A DNA stretch of 64,000 bases from Desulfobacteraceae bacterium (GTDB lineage Bacteria; Desulfobacterota; Desulfobacteria; Desulfobacterales; Desulfosalsimonadaceae): positions 1-64,000 of the forward strand of contig QZKW01000075.1 in assembly GCA_003599885.1 (NCBI GenBank), read 5' to 3'. A model generated the notes under the pieces. The model did not search any database. It saw nothing but the letters and a program-made list of their open reading frames with translations, and had not been told where the DNA came from. This document shows positions 19,156-28,346 of this stretch, one piece after another. The stretch's first letter is position 1. Each line of letters opens with the position of its first letter. The position numbers were made by a program, and so were the translations under genes.

Positions 19156-19202
19156 AGTGGAGTAAAAAGACCAAATAACTTTCATCCATTCGAATTTGCT
19201 AT

Positions 19203-20183
19203 TTACCACGGTTGTTCGACTTTCACCCGCAAAAACAAATCTTCCTTCTGCCCATCCGGCATCTGACGGCCGATTCCCCTCAGCCTGAGAATGGTTCCAT
19301 CCTTTGCGCCCGATGGAATCATGACGCGATAAAACCGGTTATGAAATCCCAAAGGGATGTTAATCGTTTTTTTGGTTCCCGCCGCGGCCTCAAAAGGGGT
19401 GATTCGGATTTCCCCGGCCAAAAGGTCTTCCTGCCCTTTGCCGGAAGGGTTGATTATCTGAAAGTGCGGAGAGGTCTTTCTTTTAACCGAAGGCTTTTGG
19501 GACACTTCCCGAAAATCCGGCCCATGAGGAATATGCAACAGCTTGATGCAAGCGACGCCGAACACAAACCCGCCGATATGGGCCCACCAGGCGATACCGG
19601 TCGTCAGCCCTATACTGGAATAAGCGTTCAATAATTGCATCACAAACCAGAGGCCCAGAAAAAAAATCGCCGGGATTTCAACAAACCATGGAATAAATAC
19701 GATGGGAATCAGCGTTAAAATTTTGGAATGGGGATACAGGATGAAATACGCACCCATCACACCGGCCACCGCGCCGCTCGCGCCGATGGTCGGGACTGTT
19801 GAATGAGGATTCAACAGGACATGGCAGAGCCCTGAGATCAGTCCGGCCAGCAGATAAAACATCAGGTAATAAACCGGACCCAGGCGGTCTTCGACATTGT
19901 CGCCAAAAATATACAAAGACCACATATTCCCAATTAAATGGAAAAATCCTCCATGCAGAAACATGAATGATATCAATGAAAAAAACAGCGGAATGAAAGT
20001 AAAAGGCGAGGAAACATCCGGCGCGATGTATCGGGCTGGCACAAGGCCGTAGGTGTAGACAAAGTGGTCGGCCCCGGCCCCGCGAGACATCTGTAAAATG
20101 AATACAATCACGTTGATGCTGATCAACGCGATGTTCACTACCGGGTAATTTTTAGATGAAACGGTATCTCGGATAGGGATCAT
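19203..20183 (-). CDS. Rhomboid intramembrane protease with a C-terminal DnaJ-C-like domain
   Basis: 326 residues. Residues about 15-215 have six or so helices with the rhomboid catalytic Ser in GASGAVAGVMG, His in AWWAHIGGFVFG, and HLIGNMWSLYIFG. After a linker, residues about 258-326 (ITPFEAAAGTKKTINIPLGF, then VMIPSGAKDGTILRLRG and DLFLRVKV) match the C-terminal substrate-binding fold of DnaJ/CbpA. This is not part of ordinary rhomboids. It could recognise unfolded substrate on the cytoplasmic side. ATG directly follows the nadC stop (TAAATG). Confidence 0.85.
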   Translation of the reverse strand: MIPIRDTVSSKNYPVVNIALISINVIVFILQMSRGAGADHFVYTYGLVPARYIAPDVSSPFTFIPLFFSLISFMFLHGGFFHLIGNMWSLYIFGDNVEDRLGPVYYLMFYLLAGLISGLCHVLLNPHSTVPTIGASGAVAGVMGAYFILYPHSKILTLIPIVFIPWFVEIPAIFFLGLWFVMQLLNAYSSIGLTTGIAWWAHIGGFVFGVACIKLLHIPHGPDFREVSQKPSVKRKTSPHFQIINPSGKGQEDLLAGEIRITPFEAAAGTKKTINIPLGFHNRFYRVMIPSGAKDGTILRLRGIGRQMPDGQKEDLFLRVKVEQPW

Positions 20184-21044
20184 TTAGGTATCTGCACATA
20201 TCCGCATGCTGATATCCACAAAGGGGGCCGAATGAATCAGGGCACCGACGGAAACGATATCGACGCCGGTGGCGGCCAGTCGCTTCAAGTCATTCTTGCT
20301 TACACGTCCTGAAACTTCCACAACCGCCCGGCCATTGATAAGATTAACGGCCTCCCTGATGCCGCTGATATCCATGTTATCCAGCATGATCACTTCCACC
20401 CCGGCGTTCAGGGCCTGCTCGACTTCATCCAGAGTGGAGGTTTCAATCTCAAGCTTCACCAGATGGGACACGGCTTTCCGGATGTGAGAGACCGCATTTT
20501 GAATACCGCCGAATGCTGCGATATGATTGTCTTTGATCAATACCCCGTCATAGAGGCCCATGCGGTGATTATGCGCTCCCCCTGCCCTGACCGCGTATTT
20601 TTCAAGAACCCGCCAGCCGGGAATGGTTTTACGGGTATCCACCAATCGCATTGGTGAATCCCCAAGCTCCGCGACATAACTTTGGACATTTGTGGCAATG
20701 CCGGACAGGTGCTGGAGAAAATTGAGCGCGGTCCGTTCTCCGATCAACAATGTACGAAGCGAACTGGAGATTTCTGCAATCGCATCCCCGGAAATTACCG
20801 AATCGCCATCATTAAAGACGGATGAAAAAACAACATCCGGGTCCAGTTTTTCAAAAACCCGCCGGGCAATGGCAAGTCCGGCGATAACCATATCCTGTTT
20901 GGCGATAATGCTTGCCCTGCCGGGCGCTTCAGGTTCCGGAAGGTGATCGGTGGTGATATCTCCTGAACCCACGTCTTCTGATAGTGCAAGATCAATCAGG
21001 TGGTCGGTGTGCGGCGATATGAAATAATGGCGCATCGGATTCAT
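20184..21044 (-). CDS. nadC: Nicotinate-nucleotide pyrophosphorylase (carboxylating)
   Basis: 286 residues. LALSEDVGSGDITTDHL, RTALNFLQHLSGIAT, and VDTRKTIPGWRVLEKYAVRAGGAHNHRMGLYDGVLIKDNH are conserved quinolinate phosphoribosyltransferase segments. It converts quinolinate and PRPP to nicotinate mononucleotide in de novo NAD synthesis. valS stops 3 nt before its start and the rhomboid gene follows immediately, so the three are probably one transcript. Confidence 0.95.
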   Translation of the reverse strand: MNPMRHYFISPHTDHLIDLALSEDVGSGDITTDHLPEPEAPGRASIIAKQDMVIAGLAIARRVFEKLDPDVVFSSVFNDGDSVISGDAIAEISSSLRTLLIGERTALNFLQHLSGIATNVQSYVAELGDSPMRLVDTRKTIPGWRVLEKYAVRAGGAHNHRMGLYDGVLIKDNHIAAFGGIQNAVSHIRKAVSHLVKLEIETSTLDEVEQALNAGVEVIMLDNMDISGIREAVNLINGRAVVEVSGRVSKNDLKRLAATGVDIVSVGALIHSAPFVDISMRICADT

Positions 21045-21047
21045 GGT

Positions 21048-23711
21048 TTATTCTGCTTGAATGGATTTAATTTTTTCCAGGTTGACGGCAAGCTTGTCAC
21101 GTTTTTCAGTATATCCCTGACGTTGCTCTTTTGTTTTATCCACTACCTCAGGCTTCGCTTGGTTGATAAACCCCTGATTATTCAGTTTTTTATCCAATTT
21201 TTCAAGTTCCACATTTATTTTGGTGATTTCTTTTTCAAGCCTGGCGGCTTCTTTGCCAAAATCGATAATGCCTTCCAGATAAACCAGAATCACTGCCTGA
21301 TCAGCCACTGCCGTAGCAGTTGCCTTGGGCTTCTCTCCGGCAGCCGCAATGGCCAGGTCATTCAAGCGGGCCAGATTGACGATAAATTCCTGATTCTGAT
21401 CTATTAAATGACGCGTTTTTTCATCAGACGACTGAATCAATACCCTCAGGGCCTGGGAGGGTGAGATACCCATTTCCCCACGAATGTTTCGGATGGCGTT
21501 GATCACCGCCATCACCAGGGTCATTTGCTCGACTGCATCCGGATCAAACGCGATGGGGGATAAGGTGTCATCAAAGGACGGGAAAGTGGCCTGCATGATT
21601 GAACCATTCGCCCCCGGCAGTTTATCCCAGATTTCCTCGGTGATAAATGGAATAATGGGGTGCAGAAGGATCAGGGTGTCATGTAAAACCCGCCATAAAA
21701 CATTTTTTGCGGATTGCTGTTCCGCCTTTCCTTTGTTTCCGTAAAGGGCGGGTTTGATGAATTCGAGGTACCAGTCGCAGAACTCATGCCACACAAACTG
21801 GTACAGGTCGCCGGCGGCATCATTAAAGCGATAGGTATCCAGGGCGTCAGCCAGTTGACGGGTCACCGTTTTCATCCGGTCAAGAATCCAGCGGTCCGGT
21901 AGGGAAAGATCGGAAAACGCAGCCGCCGAATGGTCTTCCTGAATATGCATAAAGGAAAATCGTGCGGCGTTCCAGAGCTTATTGATAAAATTCCGGTACC
22001 CTTCAATGCGTTTTTCAGAGAGTTTAATGTCTCTTCCCTGGGCCGCGAATGCCGTCAGGGTAAACCGTAAGGCATCGGTGCCGTAGGTTTTGATAATATC
22101 AATGGGATCAATGACATTGCCCGTGGATTTGCTCATTTTTTTTCCGTTTTCATCACGCACCAGCGCATGAATATACACATCATGAAACGGAACCTGATCC
22201 ATAAAACGGAGCCCCATCATCATCATGCGGGCCACCCAGAAAAAAAGGATATCAAAACCAGTGACCAGAACCGAAGTGGGATAAAACGTCTTTAACAAAT
22301 GCGTTTCATCCGGCCAGCCCATGGTGGAAAACGGCCAGAGCGCGGAGCTGAACCAGGTATCCAGAACATCAGGGTCCTGAATCAAATGGCTGCTGTTACA
22401 GGTCGGGCAATGGGTCGGCGCTTCCAGGGCCACCATAATCTCATTGCACTGGCTGCATGTCCAGGCCGGTATCTGATGACCCCACCAGATCTGACGGGAA
22501 ATGCACCAGTCGCGGATATTTTCCATCCACTGGTAATAATCCCCTTCCCATTTTTCCGGGACGATTTTCGCCTGACCGCTTTTGACCGCCTCAAGGGCTT
22601 TTTCAGCCAGGGGTTTGGTCTTGACAAACCATTGTTTGGAGAGATTCGGCTCAACGACCGTATGGCACCGATAGCAATGCCCCACGCCATGATTGTAAGA
22701 CTCTACTTTAATCAGAAGGCCCGCTGCTTCAAGATCTTTTAAAACAGCGGCCCGGCATGCAAACCGGTCCAGCCCTTGGTATTTTCCGGCTTCTTCGGTC
22801 ATGATGCCATTGTCTCCGATCACTTTGGGACTCGGCAAAGAATGGATACGGCCGATTTCAAAATCGTTCGGGTCATGGGCTGGCGTGACCTTGAGCGCAC
22901 CGGTGCCGAATTTCCGGTCCACATAGGTGTCGCAAATAACGGGAATGGTTCTGCCGGTCAGGGGCAATGTGAGCTGTTTTCCGTGAAGAGCGGCATATCG
23001 ATCGTCTTCCGGATGCACGGCCACAGCTGTATCTCCCAGCATGGTTTCCGGGCGGGTTGTGGCGACAATAGGACCGCCCTCCCCTTCGGAAAGGGGATAG
23101 AGAATATGGTAAAGAGTGCCGTCATGGGCCTCATGTTCCACTTCGAGATCCGCCAGCGCGGTCATGCACCGGGGGCACCAGTTAATAATATAATGCCCTC
23201 TGTAAATAAGGCCCTGCTCATAAAGCTGGACAAACACCTTTTTAACGGACCTGGACAGACCTTCGTCCATGGTAAACCGCTCCCGGTGCCAGTCGCAGGA
23301 AGCCCCAAGTTTTTTAAGCTGGTTGATAATGGCGCTGCCATAGGTCTTTCGCCATTCCCAGACCTTTTCCACAAATTTTTCCCTGCCCAGTTGATGGCGG
23401 TCTATCCCCTGGGCGCTCAGGCTTCTTTCCACTACATTTTGCGTGGCGATCCCAGCGTGGTCGGTTCCCGGCATCCACAATACATTATCACCGCACAACC
23501 GGCGGTATCGGCACAAAATATCCTGAAGCGTGATGTTCAGGGCATGACCCATGTGCAGCACGCCGGTTACGTTAGGCGGCGGAATCACTATCGAATAAGC
23601 GGGCCTGTTCGAGTCTTCCGAAGCGGCGAATAAGTTATTGGCTTCCCAGTATGCATACCAGCGTTTCTCAACCTCATGGGGCTCATACCCTTTATCTAAA
23701 ATCGAATCCAT
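21048..23711 (-). CDS. valS: Valyl-tRNA synthetase
   Basis: 887 residues, class I. The signature [21 protein letters not shown] (HIGH region) is at the N-terminus and [14 protein letters not shown] (KMSKS) about residue 530. The editing domain contains [20 protein letters not shown]-terminal coiled coil (last 70 residues, Lys/Glu-rich) is typical of ValRS. It charges tRNA-Val and hydrolyses threonyl-tRNA-Val. First gene of valS-nadC-rhomboid. Confidence 0.97.
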   Translation of the reverse strand: MDSILDKGYEPHEVEKRWYAYWEANNLFAASEDSNRPAYSIVIPPPNVTGVLHMGHALNITLQDILCRYRRLCGDNVLWMPGTDHAGIATQNVVERSLSAQGIDRHQLGREKFVEKVWEWRKTYGSAIINQLKKLGASCDWHRERFTMDEGLSRSVKKVFVQLYEQGLIYRGHYIINWCPRCMTALADLEVEHEAHDGTLYHILYPLSEGEGGPIVATTRPETMLGDTAVAVHPEDDRYAALHGKQLTLPLTGRTIPVICDTYVDRKFGTGALKVTPAHDPNDFEIGRIHSLPSPKVIGDNGIMTEEAGKYQGLDRFACRAAVLKDLEAAGLLIKVESYNHGVGHCYRCHTVVEPNLSKQWFVKTKPLAEKALEAVKSGQAKIVPEKWEGDYYQWMENIRDWCISRQIWWGHQIPAWTCSQCNEIMVALEAPTHCPTCNSSHLIQDPDVLDTWFSSALWPFSTMGWPDETHLLKTFYPTSVLVTGFDILFFWVARMMMMGLRFMDQVPFHDVYIHALVRDENGKKMSKSTGNVIDPIDIIKTYGTDALRFTLTAFAAQGRDIKLSEKRIEGYRNFINKLWNAARFSFMHIQEDHSAAAFSDLSLPDRWILDRMKTVTRQLADALDTYRFNDAAGDLYQFVWHEFCDWYLEFIKPALYGNKGKAEQQSAKNVLWRVLHDTLILLHPIIPFITEEIWDKLPGANGSIMQATFPSFDDTLSPIAFDPDAVEQMTLVMAVINAIRNIRGEMGISPSQALRVLIQSSDEKTRHLIDQNQEFIVNLARLNDLAIAAAGEKPKATATAVADQAVILVYLEGIIDFGKEAARLEKEITKINVELEKLDKKLNNQGFINQAKPEVVDKTKEQRQGYTEKRDKLAVNLEKIKSIQAE

Positions 23712-23770
23712 TTTTAAATCCCTGTTCAGTTTACAAATAATACGAATAAGAGAATAACGAAGAAAATAAA

Positions 23771-23801
23771 TTAAATAAAAAGGGGATTAAAAATTAACCC
23801 C
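23771..23801 (-). terminator. Terminator of the acidic unknown protein gene
   Basis: GGGG at 23782-23785 and TTAA at 23787-23790 pair with TTAA and CCCC at 23794-23801. Read on the minus strand, the stem is followed by TTTTTATTTAATTT, so it should end transcription from 24553 before valS. Confidence 0.7.
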
Positions 23802-23860
23802 CTCTTGTATAAAAATTAAACTGTTTAAAACTATGCCGTGAGAAAATACAGCCGGATTCT

Positions 23861-24553
23861 TCAATCCTTTTTTTCAGCAATGCCAATCAGATAATCTTTG
23901 AGCTGGCTGATCTCTTCCGTGACTGTTCGTTCAATCATGGCATCCAGTATCCGGTTGATTTTTTCAGCATACAGTTTCCGAATGACCCGTTCAATAGCCT
24001 CGTCCAGTTGATCAGAGGTAATGGCAATTTCGCCTATCTGCCGTATTTCGCGGTGCGCCGGAAGTTCAGATGGGCCAGTTGAAGGCAGTGGGACTGAAGG
24101 GTCACCTGTTTCATCAACAATCGGGTGAACGGCCGCCGGCACCTCTTTGACGCGAATATCGTCCTCCGTGCCGAAATAATTATCCAGTTCCCTGGAAATA
24201 TCATCTTCATTCCCATCCGTTTCACTGCTCATCGTCCGGGAAACATCGGGGGATTCGGGAGCTCCTTTATATCTATCGGGCTGCTGTTCTGTGATGCCGT
24301 CCGATTGTCTGTCCTCAGAAAGATCCAGGTGGCTTTCATCTTCATCCATTGTTTCATGGGTCGCTTTGTTGAATCCAAAAAAAGCCTCACCGATGATTTC
24401 TTCGGTCAACTCAACAATCGCATCATCTTCAGGAGTAATGCCAATCGCAATATCTGAAAGTTCAATTATGTCGCGATCTGTTTTGGCGTCCTCATTCAAC
24501 TGGTTATTTTCAGATGCTTGCCTGTTGAGATCGTTCTCATGATTTTCAGTCAT
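23861..24553 (-). CDS. Acidic protein of unknown function with a C-terminal helical domain
   Basis: 230 residues. Residues 1-170 are strongly acidic and probably disordered, with short hydrophobic motifs spaced along it (IIELSDIAIG, AIVELTEEIIGEAF). Residues 180-230 (SDQLDEAIERVIRKLYAEKI and following) are amphipathic helices. An acidic unstructured body with a small helical C-terminus is reminiscent of polar scaffold proteins such as PopZ, but I see no signature that proves it. Followed by its own terminator. No neighbour suggests a job. Confidence 0.6.
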   Translation of the reverse strand: MTENHENDLNRQASENNQLNEDAKTDRDIIELSDIAIGITPEDDAIVELTEEIIGEAFFGFNKATHETMDEDESHLDLSEDRQSDGITEQQPDRYKGAPESPDVSRTMSSETDGNEDDISRELDNYFGTEDDIRVKEVPAAVHPIVDETGDPSVPLPSTGPSELPAHREIRQIGEIAITSDQLDEAIERVIRKLYAEKINRILDAMIERTVTEEISQLKDYLIGIAEKKD

Positions 24554-24715
24554 GCGTACCCCCGGATTCGCTACGGTTTAATGATTCCAGACAGTTGAAA
24601 AAGTGAGACTATTATTTGATTTATCTATCATAAAGGCAAAATAACTGTCAAGGTAATTGCTCCCCCGGAAACCATCGCATATCCTTCACTGGCAAGGGTT
24701 TTTATTCTGATATTA

Positions 24716-24744
24716 TTGACATATTGATTCCTGTTATCAATAAT
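24716..24744 (+). promoter_or_regulatory. Probable sigma-70 promoter of rsmE
   Basis: TTGACA at 24716-24721, 17-nt spacer, AATAAT at 24739-24744. A start near 24751 would give a leader of about 87 nt containing the stem-loop at 24766-24808. Confidence 0.55.
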
Positions 24745-24765
24745 AAATGATAATTTTTCACAAAA

Positions 24766-24808
24766 CAATTTGGATGTAAGGTGCTCCGGCATACCCTCAT
24801 CCAAATTG
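24766..24808 (+). repeat. Inverted repeat in the rsmE leader
   Basis: CAATTTGGATG at 24766-24776 pairs perfectly with CATCCAAATTG at 24798-24808 around a 21-nt loop. It ends 29 nt before the start codon and has no T-run after it. Possibly a leader structure or an operator. Confidence 0.5.
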
Positions 24809-24837
24809 ACAACCCATGAATCACGACGGAAAACAAT

Positions 24838-25578
24838 ATGAGACGATTTTTTATTGATCCATCAGAGATATCAAAAGGTACACCGGTTATTGAGGGCCAG
24901 GACGCCTATCATATTGCAGGCGTATTGCGTTTAAAACCCAAAGATCACATTATTCTTGTTGATGGGACGGGTTTTGAATACAAGGCGGAAATCTTGAGCA
25001 GTTCAAAAAACCAGGTGGCTGTTTCTATTGTTGAAAAATATGCTGCGCTGACCGAATCACCCATTGGGATTCATGTCTGTCAGGGATATTTGAAAGACAA
25101 AAAAATGGAAATGCTGATCCGGCATTTGACGGAAATCGGCATCACCCGATGGACACCGGTCATCAGCGAACGGTCGATTCCCCAGGCTGACAAGAAACCC
25201 AATCCTTCCCGAATAGAGCGTTGGCACGTCATTGCCAGAGAAGCAGTCAAGCAGTGCCGGAGAACCCGGGTGCCCGAGATTACGCCGTTGACTCCATTTC
25301 AGCAAGCTGTGACAAACAGCGCTGACATGGATTTGAAAATTATTTTTTATGAAAACGCGACTGTCCCCTTCTCGCGATCCATTGCGCCGGATGGCCATCC
25401 CATCACTCAAATTCTGGTTATTTTTGGTCCTGAAGGCGGATTTTCAAATCGGGAAATCGAGTTTGCCAGATCAAACGGATTTTTGGTGGCATCTCTTGGG
25501 CCGAGAATTTTAAAGGCGGAAACTGCGTCCATTGCCGCTTGTACATTGATTCAACACATATTTGGCGATATGGGCTAA
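24838..25578 (+). CDS. rsmE: 16S rRNA m3U1498 methyltransferase RsmE
   Basis: 246 residues of the SPOUT superfamily. N-terminal PUA-like domain (HIAGVLRLKPKDHIILVDG), then the C-terminal knot with FGPEGGFSNREIEFA and LGPRILKAETA, which form the S-adenosylmethionine site. It methylates U1498 of 16S rRNA in assembled 30S subunits. The tRNA-Phe gene lies 55 nt downstream but has its own promoter. Confidence 0.94.
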   Translation: MRRFFIDPSEISKGTPVIEGQDAYHIAGVLRLKPKDHIILVDGTGFEYKAEILSSSKNQVAVSIVEKYAALTESPIGIHVCQGYLKDKKMEMLIRHLTEIGITRWTPVISERSIPQADKKPNPSRIERWHVIAREAVKQCRRTRVPEITPLTPFQQAVTNSADMDLKIIFYENATVPFSRSIAPDGHPITQILVIFGPEGGFSNREIEFARSNGFLVASLGPRILKAETASIAACTLIQHIFGDMG

Positions 25579-25585
25579 AAAACCC

Positions 25586-25614
25586 TTGACAGTGGTATTG
25601 GTTTCCCATAATAC
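25586..25614 (+). promoter_or_regulatory. Promoter of tRNA-Phe
   Basis: TTGACA at 25586-25591, 17-nt spacer, TAATAC at 25609-25614, near consensus. Starts at about 25621, 12 nt before the mature tRNA. Confidence 0.75.
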
Positions 25615-25632
25615 AACAAATACTTTCAACGG

Positions 25633-25708
25633 GCCGAGGTAGCTCAGTCGGTAGAGCAGGGGACTGAAAATCCCCGTGTCGGCGGTTCGATTCCGTCCCT
25701 CGGCACCA
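25633..25708 (+). tRNA. tRNA-Phe (GAA)
   Basis: 76 nt with encoded CCA. The acceptor stem GCCGAGG pairs with CCTCGGC. The D arm contains AGCTCAGTCGGTAGAGC and the T arm GGTTCGATTCC. The anticodon loop CTGAAAA gives anticodon GAA at 25666-25668. Confidence 0.98.
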
Positions 25709-25718
25709 GTGAAAACAA

Positions 25719-25764
25719 AAAAGGCCGTCATACTGCTATTAAGCGGATGACGGCCTTTTCTCTT
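25719..25764 (+). terminator. Terminator after tRNA-Phe
   Basis: AAAAGGCCGTCAT at 25719-25731 pairs with ATGACGGCCTTTT at 25747-25759, then TCTCTTTTT. A classic strong intrinsic terminator 10 nt after the tRNA. Confidence 0.9.
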
Positions 25765-25851
25765 TTTGGGATTATTCGGGCACTGTTTTTTTACACAATA
25801 AAATTTATGGAATTCATTCAACTAACGCTAAGAGGATGTCCCTTAAACCTT

Positions 25852-26061
25852 CTAAGCCTGATACTTAAATGACAGTTTTACGGTTGCCCGGAACAATACG
25901 ACTTTGCCGTCCTCGATTTTCATATCCAGGTCCTTGACTTCAGCCACCCTTGTGTCCCTAAGTGACTGAGATGCGGTTTCAACGGCGGATTTGGCCGCAT
26001 CTTCCCATGACGTGGTGCTGGTTCCTACCATTTCAATGAATTTGTAAACACTGTTGCTCAT
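25852..26061 (-). CDS. Dodecin family flavin-binding protein
   Basis: 69 residues, the dodecin size. VYKFIEMVGTSTTSWEDAAK contains the Trp that stacks on flavin in the family; the beta strands KIEDGKVVLFRATVKLSFKY follow. Dodecins form hollow 12-mers that store or buffer FMN/riboflavin. The ribosome site AGGAGG is very strong, suggesting high expression. Single gene with no partner nearby. Confidence 0.9.
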   Translation of the reverse strand: MSNSVYKFIEMVGTSTTSWEDAAKSAVETASQSLRDTRVAEVKDLDMKIEDGKVVLFRATVKLSFKYQA

Positions 26062-26328
26062 GATCGTCCTCCTTTTTTAAAAATTAAAGGTTTGATAATA
26101 CATGCCCACAGGAAAAACCGGAAGATACCGCAACGCTCTGAAACAATGAATTTGATGAGGATGAGTGAGATAATCAAAAAGTGTGTTTTTTTGAATATAT
26201 GATAATTCCGATTGATTGTCTATACTTTATTTATTCTCACTGGCTGCCTCCTATCAAACATATCCAAAAATTATATTTGACCGCCTGCCCTTGAAATTCC
26301 GCAGGGATATGATTATTGTTTTTTCATT

Positions 26329-28143
26329 ATGAAAACATTTAATGAAAAAATACCCAATCCGGCAGAGATCGAAAAAGAAATCAGTGATTTTCTGAGCAAA
26401 AAATATGGCGATCAGGTGAAAATGATTTCTCCTATTATGATGCCCCAACCTGAACGGTCTGATACAGACGCATTTACCACTCCCAAAAAAAAGACCCTCA
26501 GGTTTGACTTTAAGCCTGAAGAACTCATAGCCTATCTGGATCAGTACATCATCAAACAGGACTTGGCAAAACAGGTCCTGGCGACCAAAGTCTGCACGCA
26601 TTTTAACCGGATTAAATATCAGCAATCCGTAAAGGGTGATCCTCTGAATCTGTCCGGCGGCATCAAGAATAATGTCCTGATGATCGGCCCCACCGGGGTC
26701 GGTAAAACGTATATTATTAAGCTGATCGCCAACAAAATAGGAGTCCCCTTCGTCAAAGGAGATGCCACTAAGTTCAGTGAAACCGGTTATGTGGGCGGCG
26801 ATGTGGAAGACCTTGTGCGTGATCTGGTCCGGGAAAGCGACAACGATATCGAACTGGCGGAATGCGGCATTATATATATTGATGAAATCGACAAGATCGC
26901 CTCAAGCCGCAACCTGATCGGCGCGGACGTCTCCCGCACCGGGGTTCAGCGGGCCCTTCTCAAACCCATGGAAGACACTGATGTGGAGTTGAAAGTGCCC
27001 CATGACCCGATTTCCATGATCCAGGAGGTTGAGCAATTCAGGAAAACAGGCAAACGGGAACGTCGTGCCATTAATACCAAAAATATCCTGTTTATTATGA
27101 GCGGCGCTTTTGGCGGGCTGGATGAAATTATCAAAAAACGGACCACCAGCCATGGCATTGGCTTTGGCTCCCCTGCGCAATCTCATGCATCGACATCAGA
27201 CCTTTTCAAACGGATTAAAGCTGAAGACCTTATTTCCTATGGATTTGAATCTGAGTTTGTGGGCCGTCTCCCGGTCAAGGCGCTTTTTGAAGAGCTCACC
27301 CAGGATGACCTTTTAAAAATTCTTAAAACCCCCAACAACCCGGTTTTGCTCAATAAAAAACTGGATTTTGCGACATATGGCATTGATATCCGATTTTCCA
27401 ATGACGCACTGGCGTTGCTGGCGCAACGGGCATCAGAAGAAAACACCGGCGCCAGGGGGCTGGTCAGCGTGATTGAACAGGTGCTGATACCCTTTGAAAC
27501 CCGGCTGCCGTCCACCAATATCAAACAGTTTCCCGTGACCGTATCAGTGATCAACCACCCTGAAGACACTCTCGATAAGTGGCTCAAGGGAATCGACGAT
27601 ACTAGCCGCATCCGTGATTTTGAAATCATTGCTCTGGAGAACAAACAATTCATCGCGGAGTATTTAAAAGAGAACCGGACAGTGATCACCAATCAATATG
27701 GTCTGCCGCTATCGTCCTACCGGATTGACAAAATCTCGGACTATTACACCAGTCATGTGACGGAGATCGGCAGCGCAGTCAGGAAAATCAAATTTTTCTA
27801 TGATCAGATCAAAAAAATTGAAATAGACTTTTATAATAAACATGATATTAACATCGTTCTGGAAGAGGATGCGGTGGATGGCATTCTGGAAAAACTTGCC
27901 TCCGGGGTCATGAATGAGCGGGATGTATATGAAAAAATATCCGCTGATTTTGAATACGGCCTGAAGCTGATCCGGGAAAAAACAGAAAAAAACCGTTTTT
28001 TTCTGTCAAAGGAGGCATTGACGCATCCTGAAGTTTTTCTAGACCAGATCATTAAAGCAGAATTTAACAAAAATAATATTAAAGAGGGGTTTTCTTTCAC
28101 GTCAAAGAATGCCGGAACAGAAAATACAGACCCGGCTGTTTAG
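26329..28143 (+). CDS. ClpX-like AAA+ ATPase without zinc domain, extended C-terminus
   Basis: 604 residues. Walker A GPTGVGKT at 120-127, pore loop GYVG at 153-156, Walker B IIYIDEID about 181-188, and sensor-2 GARGL about 374. HGIGFG, with IGF at 277-279, is the loop by which ClpX docks to ClpP. The N-terminal Cys4 zinc domain of ClpX is absent and is replaced by about 70 Lys/Glu-rich residues. A C-terminal extension of about 180 residues (after about 420), mostly helical, has no match I recognise. Probably an unfoldase working with ClpP or another barrel, with its own adaptor specificity. A 7-codon open frame (ATG at 26309) ends overlapping the start codon as ATGA. Confidence 0.85.
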   Translation: MKTFNEKIPNPAEIEKEISDFLSKKYGDQVKMISPIMMPQPERSDTDAFTTPKKKTLRFDFKPEELIAYLDQYIIKQDLAKQVLATKVCTHFNRIKYQQSVKGDPLNLSGGIKNNVLMIGPTGVGKTYIIKLIANKIGVPFVKGDATKFSETGYVGGDVEDLVRDLVRESDNDIELAECGIIYIDEIDKIASSRNLIGADVSRTGVQRALLKPMEDTDVELKVPHDPISMIQEVEQFRKTGKRERRAINTKNILFIMSGAFGGLDEIIKKRTTSHGIGFGSPAQSHASTSDLFKRIKAEDLISYGFESEFVGRLPVKALFEELTQDDLLKILKTPNNPVLLNKKLDFATYGIDIRFSNDALALLAQRASEENTGARGLVSVIEQVLIPFETRLPSTNIKQFPVTVSVINHPEDTLDKWLKGIDDTSRIRDFEIIALENKQFIAEYLKENRTVITNQYGLPLSSYRIDKISDYYTSHVTEIGSAVRKIKFFYDQIKKIEIDFYNKHDINIVLEEDAVDGILEKLASGVMNERDVYEKISADFEYGLKLIREKTEKNRFFLSKEALTHPEVFLDQIIKAEFNKNNIKEGFSFTSKNAGTENTDPAV

Positions 28144-28252
28144 TTCACTTAAAAACTTTCCGGTTTATATGGATCAACTGATAAGTGATGACTTTCAATC
28201 CCATAACGGCAGTGACGCGAATCATTTGACTTTTATATGTTTTTATACAATT

Positions 28253-28283
28253 AATAACGGCGTACGCATGGTACGCCGTTATT
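28253..28283 (+). terminator. Hairpin after the ClpX-like gene
   Basis: AATAACGGCGTAC at 28253-28265 pairs perfectly with GTACGCCGTTATT at 28271-28283 around GCATG. The trailing run is ATTATGA, so the T-tract is weak. It separates this gene from ahbC. Confidence 0.6.
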
Positions 28284-28346
28284 ATTATGAAGTCCAATGC
28301 CTTTAAACCGCTGCTCTTAAAAAATTCGGAGTAACCATAAACGATT

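Noticed and set aside
22776-23633. 285-residue plus-strand frame
   Set aside because: Antisense to valS; a shadow of that gene's codon pattern.
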